A DNA stretch of 64,000 bases from Clavibacter michiganensis (GCF_002151125.1 NZ_MDJZ01000016.1:429500-493499), one strand, 5' to 3'. Shown: positions 17,418 through 26,413, counted from the first letter of the stretch. Numbers and translations: made by a program. The notes: generated from the letters alone by a model not told the origin.

Positions 17418-18358
17418 TGCGCGAGCCGCTCCGGATGCACCGTACGTCGCCCGCGCGGACGTCGCCGATCGGGGTCCACGCCGGCCTCCTCACGCCCGAC
17501 TGGACCCCAGGGTCCGCGCGGCGCGCGATCGCGACGGCCGCCGGCATCGGGTACGACCTCGTGGAGATCCCCGCGCCCGGCCAGGACGACGGGTCGGCCT
17601 CGGCGGCGGAGACGGCGGCGCTGCTCGACGAGCACCGCATCGACGCGGTCGTCTCCCTCGCGCTCGATGCGGCCTCCGAAATCCACACCGCGGATCCGGC
17701 CGCCTCCGCGCGCGGGGAGGCCCGGCTCTCGGACGCCGTGCGGTTCGCGGCCGGCATCGGCGCGGGGTACGTGGGCGGCGTCACGCACTCGGCCATGCGC
17801 AAGAACCTCCGCCGCGGAGGCCCGGCCGAGCGGGCGAACGTCGTCCGCGTGCTCCGCGACGTCGCGGCCCGCGCGGCGGCCGACGGCATCGTCGTCGGCC
17901 TGGAGTACGTGAACCGCTACGAGAGCAACCTCCTCAACACCGCGGCGCAGGCCGTCGCGCTCATCGAGGAGGTGGGGGCCACGAACCTCGTCGTGCACCT
18001 CGACGCCTTCCACGCCCACATGGAGGAGGTCGACCTCGCGAGCGCCGTGCGCGACGCCGGCGACCGCCTCGCGTACATCCACGCCTCGGAGAACCACCGC
18101 GGCGAGCTCGGCACCGGCAGCACCGACTGGGACGGCCTCCTCGCCGCACTCCGCGCGGCGTCCTTCGCCGGGCCGCTGACCGTCGAGACGTTCTCGCCGG
18201 CCGTGCAGGGCGCGGCCGTGGCCGACGACATCGCGCTGTGGCGCGAGCTCTGGTCGGACCCCGTCGCCGTCGCGACCGCGGGCCACCGGTTCCTCGCGGA
18301 TCGGCTCGACGCCGTCCCGCCCGCCCGCGCCGTGGCATCCGCGGCGACCCGCGCCTGA
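17417..18358 (+). CDS. Sugar-phosphate isomerase/epimerase, ketose 3-epimerase-like (paralogue 1)
   Basis: A 313-residue TIM-barrel protein of the AP-endonuclease-2/xylose-isomerase-like superfamily. Segments VGLEYVNRYESNLLNT, VVHLDAFHAHMEE and YIHASENHRGELG match the metal ligands (Glu, Asp, His, Glu) and ketose-binding loops of D-tagatose/D-psicose 3-epimerases. It is clearly paralogous to the next gene (LEICNRYETNVINT, HIGENHRGYLG). GTG 17414 or ATG 17417 overlap the ATPase stop; I use the ATG. The N-terminal 18 residues look poorly conserved. With the importer it probably epimerises an imported ketose; the particular sugar is inference. Confidence 0.82.
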   Translation: MREPLRMHRTSPARTSPIGVHAGLLTPDWTPGSARRAIATAAGIGYDLVEIPAPGQDDGSASAAETAALLDEHRIDAVVSLALDAASEIHTADPAASARGEARLSDAVRFAAGIGAGYVGGVTHSAMRKNLRRGGPAERANVVRVLRDVAARAAADGIVVGLEYVNRYESNLLNTAAQAVALIEEVGATNLVVHLDAFHAHMEEVDLASAVRDAGDRLAYIHASENHRGELGTGSTDWDGLLAALRAASFAGPLTVETFSPAVQGAAVADDIALWRELWSDPVAVATAGHRFLADRLDAVPPARAVASAATRA

Positions 18359-18386
18359 TCCCATCCACCCAGAAAGCAGGAGAACC

Positions 18387-19259
18387 ATGCCCACCAACGC
18401 ACTCGGAGTGCACGCCCTCGTCTTCGCCGGCGGCACGACCCCGGACGAGATCACCTACACGGTCGAGCAGACGAAGGCGGCCGGCTTCGACCTGCTCGAG
18501 CTCTCGCTGCACGACGTGGTCAACCTCGACACGGCCCACGCGAAGGCGGCCCTCGACGCGGCGGGGCTCGGCATCGTGTGCTCGCGCGGCCTCGCGTTCT
18601 CCGCCGACGTGTCGAGCGAGGACCCGGAGACCGTCGCCCGCGGCGCGCAGCTCCTCGCCGACAGCCTCGACGTGGTCGAGGCGCTCGGCGGCACGCACTT
18701 CACGGGCGCGCTCTACAGCGCCCTCGGGAAGTACGGCGCGCCCCTCTCGGCGAAGGGGCGGGACAACGTGGTCGGTGTGCTGACCGACCTCGCCGCCGAC
18801 GCGGGACGACGCGGGATGACGCTCGGGCTCGAGATCTGCAACCGCTACGAGACGAACGTGATCAACACCGCCGCCGACGCGCTGCGCCTCGCCGACGACA
18901 TCGGGGCGGACAACGTGCTCATCCACCTGGACACCTATCACATGAACATCGAGGAGGACGACCTCGCCCGGCCCGTGCGACTCGTCGGCGACCGGCTCGG
19001 CTACGTGCACATCGGCGAGAACCACCGGGGCTACCTCGGCAGCGGGCACCTCGACTTCACGACCTTCTTCCACGCCCTGGCGGAGATCGACTACCGCGGC
19101 GCCATCACGTTCGAGTCGTTCTCGTCCGCCGTCGTCTCGCCGACGCTGTCCAACGACCTCGCCATCTGGCGGAACCTCTGGGACGACGGGCCGGCCCTCG
19201 CCCGCCACGCGGGGGACTTCCTCCGCGCCGGGCTGGAGGGCAGCCGTGCCGGCGTCTGA
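18387..19259 (+). CDS. Sugar-phosphate isomerase/epimerase, D-tagatose/D-psicose 3-epimerase-like (paralogue 2)
   Basis: A 290-residue TIM-barrel enzyme. It shows GLEICNRYETNVINTAAD with the metal-binding Glu, LIHLDTYHMNIEE with Asp and His, YVHIGENHRGYLGSG, and ITFESFSSAVVS with the last Glu, so all four metal ligands of the ketose 3-epimerase group are present. A strong ribosome-binding site (GCAGGAGAA) precedes ATG 18387. Two paralogues in one operon suggest successive C3 epimerisations of different substrates or a heteromeric enzyme. Its 3' end overlaps the kinase start by 14 bases. Confidence 0.86.
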   Translation: MPTNALGVHALVFAGGTTPDEITYTVEQTKAAGFDLLELSLHDVVNLDTAHAKAALDAAGLGIVCSRGLAFSADVSSEDPETVARGAQLLADSLDVVEALGGTHFTGALYSALGKYGAPLSAKGRDNVVGVLTDLAADAGRRGMTLGLEICNRYETNVINTAADALRLADDIGADNVLIHLDTYHMNIEEDDLARPVRLVGDRLGYVHIGENHRGYLGSGHLDFTTFFHALAEIDYRGAITFESFSSAVVSPTLSNDLAIWRNLWDDGPALARHAGDFLRAGLEGSRAGV

Positions 19260-19914
19260 CCTCGACGCCCTCGCGCGCCGCGCTCTCGGCCTCGCGCAGG
19301 GCGGCCGCCGCGCGATCCTCGCCATCGCGGGCAGCCCCGGGGCCGGCAAGACGACGCTCGCGCGGGCGCTCGTGGCGCGGGTCGACGTGCTCGCGGGCGA
19401 GGGCACCGCCGCGTACGTGCCCATGGACGGCTTCCACCTCGCCAACGGCACGCTCGACCGGCTCGGGCGCCACGACCGCAAGGGCGCGATCGACACCTTC
19501 GACGGCTGGGGCGTGCTCGCGCTCGTGCGGCGGATCCGCGCGGAGACGGACCACGTCGTCTACGCGCCGTCGTTCGACCGCGCCGTCGACGAGGGCGTGG
19601 CGGGGGCCATCGCCGTCGAGCCCGCCGCCCTGCTCGTCGTGGTCGAGGGCAACTACCTGCTCGTGGACGAGGATCCGTGGGGGCTGCTCCGCGCGGAGCT
19701 CGACGAGGCGTGGTTCTGCGCGACCCCCGCCGACGCGCGGTTCACCCGGCTCGTCGACCGGCACACGGCGGGCGGCCGCGCCCCCGACGCCGCGGCGGCG
19801 TGGGCCCGTGACGTCGACGGGGCGAACGCCGTGATGATCGAGGAGACGCGCGCCCGCGCCGACCTCGTGGTCGACGGGACGGCCGCCGGCGTGCCGGAGG
19901 CGGTCGCCGGCTAG
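19246..19914 (+). CDS. P-loop sugar/nucleoside kinase (FrcK/uridine kinase-like)
   Basis: A 222-residue phosphoribulokinase/uridine-kinase-type protein: Walker A AGSPGAGKTT, acceptor loop YVPMDGFHLANGTLDRLG, KGAIDTFDGWG, the acidic strand VVVEGNYLLVD, and the lid region FTRLVDRHTAGGR. Homologues accompany frc-type importers, where the protein is proposed to phosphorylate the imported hexose. Here it would trap the epimerised ketose (inference). GTG 19246 lies inside the end of the epimerase gene, a translational-coupling arrangement. It is the last gene of the operon; a GC hairpin follows at 19936. Confidence 0.82.
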   Translation: MPASDLDALARRALGLAQGGRRAILAIAGSPGAGKTTLARALVARVDVLAGEGTAAYVPMDGFHLANGTLDRLGRHDRKGAIDTFDGWGVLALVRRIRAETDHVVYAPSFDRAVDEGVAGAIAVEPAALLVVVEGNYLLVDEDPWGLLRAELDEAWFCATPADARFTRLVDRHTAGGRAPDAAAAWARDVDGANAVMIEETRARADLVVDGTAAGVPEAVAG

Positions 19915-19935
19915 CGCGACCGACGCCGGACGCGC

Positions 19936-19967
19936 GACGGCCCGGACCCCGCGGGGCCCGGGCCGTC
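19936..19967. terminator. GC hairpin between convergent kinase and stress-protein genes
   Basis: GACGGCCCGG (19936-19945) pairs perfectly with CCGGGCCGTC (19958-19967), and the enclosed CCCCGCGGGG can pair further. The flanks (CGCGC/GCGCG) extend the stem with a small bulge. There is no T-run. The position between two convergent stop codons suggests a shared bidirectional terminator. Confidence 0.6.
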
Positions 19968-19988
19968 GTCGCGCGCGGCGGGCGCCGA

Positions 19989-20489
19989 TCAGAGCTCGAC
20001 GGTGCCGTGCTCCCCGACGTCCTTCGGGCGCTCGCCCGTGATGGCGGCCTTCGCGTACTTGATGAGCGCGACGGGCTTCGGGGTGTCCTGGTACCAGTAC
20101 TCGGCGGCGTCGGCGTGGACGCGGATCAGCGCGACCGTGGGGTCGGCCTTCCCGCCCTCGAACCAGGCCTCGGCGCCGGTCGACCACAGCTCGTCGATGC
20201 GCGCGCGGTCGCGGGTGATCTCCGCGGTGCCGGCGATGGAGAGGAACCCGTCGCCGGACTGCAGCGACACGTTGACCTGGTCGTCGGCGCGGATCTCGGC
20301 GGTCTTGTCGCTCGGGTCCTGCGTGAAGAACCAGAGGTCGCCGTCGAAGTCGCGCTCCTGGCTGGCGAGCGGGCGGCTGACGAGCTGCCCGTGCGCGTTG
20401 ACGGTGGTGAGGAGCGCGATGCGGGCGCCCTTGACGAGCTCGGCGACGCGCGCGCGGTCGTCCTGGTGGTCGTTCGTGGTGTCGGTCAT
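19989..20489 (-). CDS. Pyridoxamine 5'-phosphate oxidase-like general stress protein 26 family
   Basis: A 166-residue split-barrel flavin-binding protein. The N-terminal helix is followed by ARIALLTTVNAHGQLVSRPL, then WFFTQDPSDKTAEI, VNVSLQSGDGFLSIAG and a C-terminal YWYQDTPKPVALIKYAKA, the layout of the GsiB-like/general stress protein 26 branch that binds FMN or F420. Members are linked to redox or stress protection, but the reaction is mostly unknown. It is divergent from the DNA glycosylase gene, 65 bases apart, which could put both under a damage-response promoter. Confidence 0.85.
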   Translation of the reverse strand: MTDTTNDHQDDRARVAELVKGARIALLTTVNAHGQLVSRPLASQERDFDGDLWFFTQDPSDKTAEIRADDQVNVSLQSGDGFLSIAGTAEITRDRARIDELWSTGAEAWFEGGKADPTVALIRVHADAAEYWYQDTPKPVALIKYAKAAITGERPKDVGEHGTVEL

Positions 20490-20554
20490 GCGGCCGACGC
20501 TACGCGCGCCCGGCGCGGCCGAGGAGGGTCGGCGGCCGTGCGTACCCTGAGGGG

Positions 20555-21520
20555 ATGGACCAGGGCGGCGCGGAGGTGACGGCGCCCGACGCGCGAACGA
20601 CGTACCGCCCCGACCGCGAGGTCGACCTCCGGTTGGTGCTGCGCCCGCTGTTCCGCGGGGTCGTGGATCCCACCTGCCGCTGGGACCCGGCCCCGCCCGG
20701 CTCCCGACGCGTCGGCGTCTGGCGGACCGCCCGCACGCCGCTCGGGAACGCGTCGCTCCGGCTGGATCCGCGCCCCGACGGCGGCATCGACGCGCGCGCC
20801 TGGGGCCCCGGCGCCGAGTGGGTCGTCGCCGGCGTGCCGGAGCTCCTCGGCGAGGGCGACGACTGGTCCGGGCTCGACGTCTCCGCGCACCCGCTCCTCC
20901 GCGACGCGCACCGCCGCCTGCCCGCGCTCCGGCTGATGCGCACGAACCACGTGTTCGAGGCGATGGCGTCGGCGGTGCTCGAGCAGAAGGTCACGGGGCT
21001 GGAGGCCCGGCGCGCATGGCGGCAGCTGATCCTCGCGCACGGCGAGCCCGCGCCCGGGCCCGTCCCGGTCGGCATGCGCGTGCTCCCGTCACCCGAGCGC
21101 TGGCGCCTCATCCCGTCGTGGGAGTGGCATCGCGCGGGCGTGGATCCGAAGCGGTCCCGCACCCTCATCGCCGCCGCGACCTCGGCGGCCGGCCTCGAGC
21201 GCACGCTCGCGCTCGGCCGGGGGAGCGAGGAGATCACTCGGCGCCTCCGCTCGATCCCGGGCGTCGGCATCTGGACGGCGGCGGAGACCACGCAGCGCGC
21301 CCACGGCGATCCGGACTCGGTGAGCGTCGGCGACTACCACGTGCACGACACCGTGGGGTGGGCGCTCGTCGGCCACGCGGTCGACGACGACGGGATGCTG
21401 GAGCTGCTCGAGCCGTGGCGCGGGCACCGCCAGCGGGTGATGCGGCTCATCGAGGCGAGCGGGTTCCGGAAGCCGCGGTTCGGCCCGCGCATGACGGTGC
21501 AGGACCACCGCGCGCACTGA
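20555..21520 (+). CDS. AlkA-like DNA-3-methyladenine glycosylase (HhH-GPD family)
   Basis: A 321-residue base-excision repair glycosylase that would remove alkylated bases. The C-terminal half carries the helix-hairpin-helix and catalytic Asp: LRSIPGVGIWTAAETTQRA, then VSVGDYHVHDTVGWAL with the Asp in VGDYH. The middle has FEAMASAVLEQKVTGLEARR, where the Gln-Lys wedge region lies. The N-terminal 120 residues form an AlkA-like beta domain of weaker conservation. The start ATG 20555 gives MDQGGAEVTAP; GTG 20576 is possible. No ada or alkB gene is adjacent. Confidence 0.87.
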   Translation: MDQGGAEVTAPDARTTYRPDREVDLRLVLRPLFRGVVDPTCRWDPAPPGSRRVGVWRTARTPLGNASLRLDPRPDGGIDARAWGPGAEWVVAGVPELLGEGDDWSGLDVSAHPLLRDAHRRLPALRLMRTNHVFEAMASAVLEQKVTGLEARRAWRQLILAHGEPAPGPVPVGMRVLPSPERWRLIPSWEWHRAGVDPKRSRTLIAAATSAAGLERTLALGRGSEEITRRLRSIPGVGIWTAAETTQRAHGDPDSVSVGDYHVHDTVGWALVGHAVDDDGMLELLEPWRGHRQRVMRLIEASGFRKPRFGPRMTVQDHRAH

Positions 21521-21543
21521 GCGCCGCGGCCCCGCACGCCGGA

Positions 21544-22344
21544 TCAGCTGTCGGCGGTGATGCCCTCGGGCAGGTCCGCGCCGGCCTTCGTGAGCGCGTC
21601 CACGAGGTCCTGGCCGGCGACCGTCGTGACGATGTCGCCCTGGATCCGCAGGGTCGGCGTGCCCGTGACGCCCGCCGAGGTCGCGTCGGAGGTGTTGCCC
21701 GTGATCCACGACGAGTACTTCCCCTCGGCCACGCAGGTGCGCGCGGCGTCCGAGGACACGCCCTCGGTGGTGAGCCAGGTGACGAAGTCGGCGTGGGTCC
21801 ACGAGTCGGTGATGGTCGAGTGGTTGTCGAAGAGCGCCGAGTGCACGGCCGGCCACTTGTCGGGCTCCTCGGCCAGGACGCATGCGGCGGCGCTGCCCGC
21901 GACCTGCCCGTACTTCGTGACGATCTGGATGGGGTGGTACACGATGCGCACCTGGCCCGTGGCGGCGATCCGGTCGAGCAGCGGGCCGGTCTCGGCCTCG
22001 TACTGCGCGCAGTGGGGGCAGGAGTAGTCCTCGAAGACGTCCATGGTGACGGGGGCGTCCGCCGCGCCGACGCTGACGCCGGTGGGCTCGGTCGCGATGC
22101 GCACCTGGTCGCCGGTGGACAGCGCCGCGGTCGTGTCCTGGACGGGGCCCGCGGCGCTCGCCGCCTGCGACTGCCCGAGGAGGTAGACGCCGCCGGCGAT
22201 GGCCGCGATGACGACGACGAGGCCGCCCGCGACGGAGAACTGGGTGATGAGGCGGCGGCGCTTGCGGCGCCGGTCGTCGAGGGCCCTCTCGATGCGTGCC
22301 TTCTCGCGGATCGCGCGTACCTTCTCGTTCTCATGCCGGGCCAT
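21544..22344 (-). CDS. Membrane-anchored DsbA-like thioredoxin-fold oxidoreductase
   Basis: A 266-residue protein with a highly basic cytoplasmic N-terminus (residues 9-31), one membrane helix (about 33-56) and an extracytoplasmic DsbA/DsbG-type domain. The active site is FEDYSCPHCAQYE (Cys109 and Cys112), and the cis-Pro loop is GVTGTPTLRI. It probably introduces or shuffles disulfides in secreted proteins; a second Cys pair (AAACVLAEEP and ARTCVAEGK) is typical of the actinobacterial group. ATG 22344 was chosen where the conserved basic helix starts. Confidence 0.88.
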   Translation of the reverse strand: MARHENEKVRAIREKARIERALDDRRRKRRRLITQFSVAGGLVVVIAAIAGGVYLLGQSQAASAAGPVQDTTAALSTGDQVRIATEPTGVSVGAADAPVTMDVFEDYSCPHCAQYEAETGPLLDRIAATGQVRIVYHPIQIVTKYGQVAGSAAACVLAEEPDKWPAVHSALFDNHSTITDSWTHADFVTWLTTEGVSSDAARTCVAEGKYSSWITGNTSDATSAGVTGTPTLRIQGDIVTTVAGQDLVDALTKAGADLPEGITADS

Positions 22345-22419
22345 GCGGACGATCCTAGGGAGCCGCCCGCTCGTGCCCCTGGGAGGCGCCACAGCGCGCG
22401 GTACGGATAGGCTCGGCGG

Positions 22420-23373
22420 GTGCCCGAAGACGTGTCGTACTCCCCCCGCCTCCCCACCGGCCAGCAGCACGAGCTCACCGCGGAGGTGGACGGCCGCTCC
22501 CAGCGCATCGTGATCGCGGAGGTCGGGGCCGCGCTCCGCGTGCTCCAGGTCGACGGCGTCGACCTCGTGCAGTCCTACCCCGACGAGGCCCGTCCCCCCT
22601 TCTGCAGCGGCATCGTGCTCGCCCCCTGGCCCAACCGGATCCGCGACGGCGTCTGGGAGCGGGACGGCGTCACCCACCAGCTCGACATCACCGAGGTCGA
22701 CCGCGAGAACGCGATCCACGGCCTCCTCGAGAACGCGCCGTACCGCCTCGCGGAGCGCGACGACGTCTCGATCACGCTCGCCGCCGACGTCCACCCGCAG
22801 CGCGGCTACCCGTTCGCCCTGGAGACGACCGTGCGCTACGAGCTCACGGGCTCCGGCGTCCGCGTCACCCACGGCATCCGCAACGTCGGCTCCGCGGACG
22901 CGCCCGTCGCCGTCGGCACGCACCCCTTCCTCCGCGTCGGCGACGTGCCCACGGAGGACCTCGAGGTCGTCATCGACGCGCCCACCCACATCGAGGTGGA
23001 TCCCGTGCGCCTCAACCCCACGGGCGTCCAGACCCCGGTCGAGGGCACCCGCTACGACCTGCGCCAGGGCGTCCGCGTGCGCGACGCGCAGCTCGACGAC
23101 GCGTGGGCCGACGCCCGCGTGGTCGACGGCGTCACCCGTCACGGCGTGCAGGCGCCCGACGGCCGGCGCACCGAGATCTGGGCCGACGGCGAGTTCACCT
23201 ACTGGCAGGTCTTCGTGACGCCGTGGTACCCCGTCGCGGACGGGCACGTCTGGGCGGTCGCGGTCGAGCCGATGACGGCGCCGGCCGACGCGTTCAACTC
23301 GGGCGACGGCCTCATCACGCTCGCGCCCGGATCCGAGTGGTCCGGCACCTGGGGCATCGACCTGCACGACTGA
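22420..23373 (+). CDS. Aldose 1-epimerase (mutarotase) family protein
   Basis: A 317-residue galactose mutarotase-like beta-sandwich protein. Segments VLAPWPNRIRDGVW, NAIHGLLENAPY (with the catalytic-type His), VAVGTHPFLRVG (second His) and a Glu near VEPMTAPADAFNSGD match the family's active site. It could interconvert alpha and beta anomers of a hexose; the substrate, and whether it acts on sugar phosphates, cannot be told. GTG 22420 is the likely start, with GTG 22432 as an alternative. It stands alone with unrelated neighbours. Confidence 0.85.
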   Translation: MPEDVSYSPRLPTGQQHELTAEVDGRSQRIVIAEVGAALRVLQVDGVDLVQSYPDEARPPFCSGIVLAPWPNRIRDGVWERDGVTHQLDITEVDRENAIHGLLENAPYRLAERDDVSITLAADVHPQRGYPFALETTVRYELTGSGVRVTHGIRNVGSADAPVAVGTHPFLRVGDVPTEDLEVVIDAPTHIEVDPVRLNPTGVQTPVEGTRYDLRQGVRVRDAQLDDAWADARVVDGVTRHGVQAPDGRRTEIWADGEFTYWQVFVTPWYPVADGHVWAVAVEPMTAPADAFNSGDGLITLAPGSEWSGTWGIDLHD

Positions 23374-23472
23374 CCGCGTGGGGAGGCGTCCCGTCTGGGC
23401 GCGGCCTGGGAGCCGTGGTCGGAATCCGAAGGGGGCGGGGACGCGCGGCGCGGACCGTCCTAGCGTCGGAGC

Positions 23473-23925
23473 ATGACCGACACCACCGCGACCACCGCAG
23501 CCCTCGACTCCATCACCGGCGTGCACCACGTGCGCCTCTCCGTCACCGACCTCGCCCGCTCGCGCGCGTTCTACGAGGGCGTGCTCGGGCTCACCCCCGC
23601 CATCGAGAGCGAGGGCGACCCGGCCGATCCCGCCGTGCGCGAGGACCCGTCGCAGTACTTCGGCGGCGTGATCTACGGCGTCGGCTCGCAGCTGCTCGGC
23701 CTCCGGCCGATCGAGGGCGACGGCTCCGCGTTCGACCCCGCGGCCCGCGGCCTCGACCACGTGAGCCTCCAGGTCGGCTCGCGCGACGACCTCGTCCGCG
23801 CCGCCGCGCTGTTCGAGGAGCGCGGCATCGCCCACGGCGAGGTCATCGACCTCCCCGGGGGCATGTCGATCCTCTCGGTGCAGGACCCGGACGGCATCAA
23901 CGTCGAGCTCGTCGTCGCGGGCTGA
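23473..23925 (+). CDS. VOC-superfamily (glyoxalase/dioxygenase-like) protein
   Basis: A 150-residue protein with the paired beta-alpha-beta-beta-beta modules of vicinal oxygen chelate proteins. The first metal-ligand region reads GVHHVRLSVTDLARSRAFYEGVLGL and the second repeat GLDHVSLQVGSRDDLVRA, ending QDPDGINVELV with the final Glu ligand. The two His and Glu ligands are present, so it could be a metal-dependent lyase, isomerase or dioxygenase. Nothing in the context fixes the substrate. Confidence 0.83.
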   Translation: MTDTTATTAALDSITGVHHVRLSVTDLARSRAFYEGVLGLTPAIESEGDPADPAVREDPSQYFGGVIYGVGSQLLGLRPIEGDGSAFDPAARGLDHVSLQVGSRDDLVRAAALFEERGIAHGEVIDLPGGMSILSVQDPDGINVELVVAG

Positions 23926-24028
23926 TCCGCGCCGGCGGCCCGGCCCCGCCGGTCGCACGCATTTCCCCGGTTGCGTAGCATCTAGGCAGATCACGGAGCG
24001 GTGCACGGCACCGGTCGAGGAGGACGCG

Positions 24029-24490
24029 ATGACGACGACGGATCCCCTGGCGCTCGAGAGCCAGGTCTGCTTCCAGGCGGTGGTCGCGGCCCGCACGGTC
24101 GTGGCCGTCTACCGGCCGATCCTCGAGCCGCTCGGCCTCACGCACACGCAGTACCTCGTGATGCTCGCGCTCTGGGAGCGGGACGAGCGCTCGATCTCCG
24201 ACCTCGGGTCCACCCTGCAGCTCGAGCCCGCGACGCTCACCCCGCTGCTCAAGCGCCTCCAGGGCGCCGGGTTCGTCGACCGGGCCAGGAGCCGCGCCGA
24301 CGAGCGCATCGTGGTGGTCTCCCTCACGACCGCCGGTCGCGACCTCCGCGAGCGCGCGCTCGACGTCCCCGCGCGGGCCGCGGAGCGCACGGGCCTGACC
24401 GTCGCCGAGCTCGAGGCCCTGCGCGACGCGCTCGACGACGTGGTGGGACGGCTCACCGGCGCGCTCGACGAGGACGAGGCCGCGGCCTGA
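24029..24490 (+). CDS. MarR-family organic-peroxide sensor, OhrR-like
   Basis: A 153-residue winged-helix regulator. The N-terminal segment LESQVCFQAVVAARTVVAVY places Cys14 where OhrR proteins have their peroxide-sensing cysteine, and LTHTQYLVMLALWERDE holds the tyrosine region that contacts it. The DNA-binding wing is LTPLLKRLQGAGFVDRARSRADERIVVVSLT. A GAGGAGG ribosome-binding site precedes ATG 24029. No ohr peroxidase gene is next to it, which is unusual; its target may lie elsewhere or it may autoregulate. Family confidence is high, ligand assignment moderate. Confidence 0.83.
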   Translation: MTTTDPLALESQVCFQAVVAARTVVAVYRPILEPLGLTHTQYLVMLALWERDERSISDLGSTLQLEPATLTPLLKRLQGAGFVDRARSRADERIVVVSLTTAGRDLRERALDVPARAAERTGLTVAELEALRDALDDVVGRLTGALDEDEAAA

Positions 24491-24505
24491 TCCCGCGGCG
24501 TCCCG

Positions 24506-26146
24506 TCACGCATCCGCGTCGAAGGGCGTCCAGCTCGCGTCGGACACGCGCGTCGTGCCGTCGACGGCCTCCACGGTGAGGCCGGCGCCGTCGAGCGTCC
24601 CGACCGTCGCGGTCGTGAGCACGGCGGCGTCGCCGTCGACGAAGACCTCGAGCGTGCAGTCGTCCACGACGACGTCGAGCGTGACCGGATCCCCGTCCGC
24701 CGCATCCGGGAGCGGCGCCGTCGCCGGCCGGTCGTAGGCGTCGGGCATGATCCCGTCCGGGTCGTCGTCGCGCACGACGAACGCCTGCCGGCGCTCCGCG
24801 TCGTAGCCGACCGTGACGGTGCCGCCCTCGGGGGAGGCGAGGCGCACGCGGGTCTCGCGCGCGGGATCCGCCGGGTCGGGCGTGAGCGCGAGGCGGAGGC
24901 GCGACGGGCCGTCCGGGGCGTCGGCGAGCGGGGTCGCGGCGTCGACGCGCGCGTCCGGGATGGGCCGGGCGTCGCCCTCGCGCGCGGACAGGGCGTCGAG
25001 CGGGGCCGAGCGCAGCGCCCAGCCGTCGCCGTCGGGCACCAGATGCAGCTCGCGCACCAGCGACTGGCCGCCGCCCGAGCCGCCGTCCCGCAGCGGCAGT
25101 CGTCCCGCGTAGGCCCAGCTGCTCGTCCAGCCCATGGCGTAGCGGCGGGTGGGCGCGGCGCCGTCGGCCGGATCCGCCCACGTGACGCCCGCGTAGAAGT
25201 CGCTGCCCGCATCGAGCCAGCGGGGTGCGTCGTCGTCCGGGACGAAGCGCTCGCCGTCGAAGTCGCCGACCCAGTACGCGTAGCCCGTCCCGCGGCCCTG
25301 GTCGGCGCCGTCCGCCCCGACCCCGAGGACCCAGCGCACGCGGCCGGGCTCCTCGGCGCTCGCGATCGGGAACACGTCCGGTGTCTCGAGCGTGCCGAGG
25401 TCGTCGCGCGCGAAGTCGGAGCGGTAGTTCCAGTGGACGAGGTCGGGCGACGTGTAGAAGCCGATGCGCCGGCCCTCCGCGAGCGCCATGCTCCACCGTC
25501 CGTGCTCGGCGTCCCAGACGACCTTCGGGTCGCGGAAGTCGGGGCCGCCCGGGTTGTCCAGGACGGGGTTCTGCGCGTACGGCTGGAACCGGTAGCCGCC
25601 GTCGGTGGAGGAGTACAGCGACTGCCGCTGCACGCCGTCGGACTGCTGCGTGAGGATCGCGATGACCGTGCCGGCGCCGAGGCCGGACGTGTTCGCGGTG
25701 TCGACCACGACGCTGCCGGTCTCCGCGTCGCCGAGCGGGGTGTCGTACTTGTCGATGGCGACGCCCTCGTCGTGCCACGAGACGAGGTCGGCGGACGTGT
25801 AGTGCCGCCACGAGGATCCGTTGCCGCCCGGGTGGTCGGCGTTGACGAGCGCGTAGGCGTGCCAGACGCCGTCGAGCAGGAAGGGGCGCTGCGGGTCGTT
25901 CATGAACTCGCCCGACGGGCGGATGTGGATGCCGTCGTCGGCGGCGCGGGGCGCGGGCGGCGGGGGCGCGACGGGTCCGCGGTCGGCGCCGGTGATGCCG
26001 CGCACGGCGACGACGAGGGCGACGACCAGGAGGATCGCGACGGCGGCGACGAGGGCGCGGCGATGGCGGCGGGCGAGGGGGCGGATGCGGTCGCGCACGC
26101 GCGCGGCGATGCCCGCGGCGGGCGGGCGCGACGGGGCTGCGGTCAT
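24506..26146 (-). CDS. Glycoside hydrolase family 32 (levanase/fructan hydrolase), signal-anchored
   Basis: A 546-residue fructan or sucrose hydrolase. After a basic N-terminus there is a membrane segment (about 31-48) with no clear cleavage site, so the enzyme is likely anchored outside the membrane, then a Pro-rich linker. The GH32 five-bladed propeller has the nucleophile in EFMNDPQRP (Asp84), the transition-state Asp in FRDPKVV (Asp206) and the acid/base Glu in GTLETPDVF (Glu254), where the usual EC pair is ET. A C-terminal beta-sandwich follows (DCTLEVFVDGD). GAGGAG precedes ATG 26146. It is divergent from the levansucrase gene and could recycle levan made by that enzyme. Confidence 0.9.
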   Translation of the reverse strand: MTAAPSRPPAAGIAARVRDRIRPLARRHRRALVAAVAILLVVALVVAVRGITGADRGPVAPPPPAPRAADDGIHIRPSGEFMNDPQRPFLLDGVWHAYALVNADHPGGNGSSWRHYTSADLVSWHDEGVAIDKYDTPLGDAETGSVVVDTANTSGLGAGTVIAILTQQSDGVQRQSLYSSTDGGYRFQPYAQNPVLDNPGGPDFRDPKVVWDAEHGRWSMALAEGRRIGFYTSPDLVHWNYRSDFARDDLGTLETPDVFPIASAEEPGRVRWVLGVGADGADQGRGTGYAYWVGDFDGERFVPDDDAPRWLDAGSDFYAGVTWADPADGAAPTRRYAMGWTSSWAYAGRLPLRDGGSGGGQSLVRELHLVPDGDGWALRSAPLDALSAREGDARPIPDARVDAATPLADAPDGPSRLRLALTPDPADPARETRVRLASPEGGTVTVGYDAERRQAFVVRDDDPDGIMPDAYDRPATAPLPDAADGDPVTLDVVVDDCTLEVFVDGDAAVLTTATVGTLDGAGLTVEAVDGTTRVSDASWTPFDADA

Positions 26147-26413
26147 GTCGTCGGACTCCTCGCGGTGCGGCGTTCGGGGGCAGACGGGTGGCGGAGCGGA
26201 GCGGGAGAGCATGCACCGCCGCACGACCGAGCTGCGACGGTACCGGCTCCGACGGGCCGCGTCCACCCCGTTCGGGGGACACGCCCGGGATCCCTCCCCA
26301 CCCCCGAGCGGGGGCACGCCGGCCGCCGCGGACCCCCTATGCTCGCCGACCGGGGGAGCGTGCACCGCGCGTCGCGATCGGACTCATCGACACGAGAACG
26401 AGAGTGAGAACAG
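26147..26413. promoter_or_regulatory. Divergent promoter region of the GH32 and levansucrase genes
   Basis: This 267-base gap holds the promoters of both fructan genes. It contains several short GC hairpins (for example around 26268-26314, CCCCG/CGGGG elements) and a TATGCT at 26338-26343 that could be a -10 element for the levansucrase gene. I see no clear -35 element and no recognisable operator. No gene fits in it. Confidence 0.4.
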
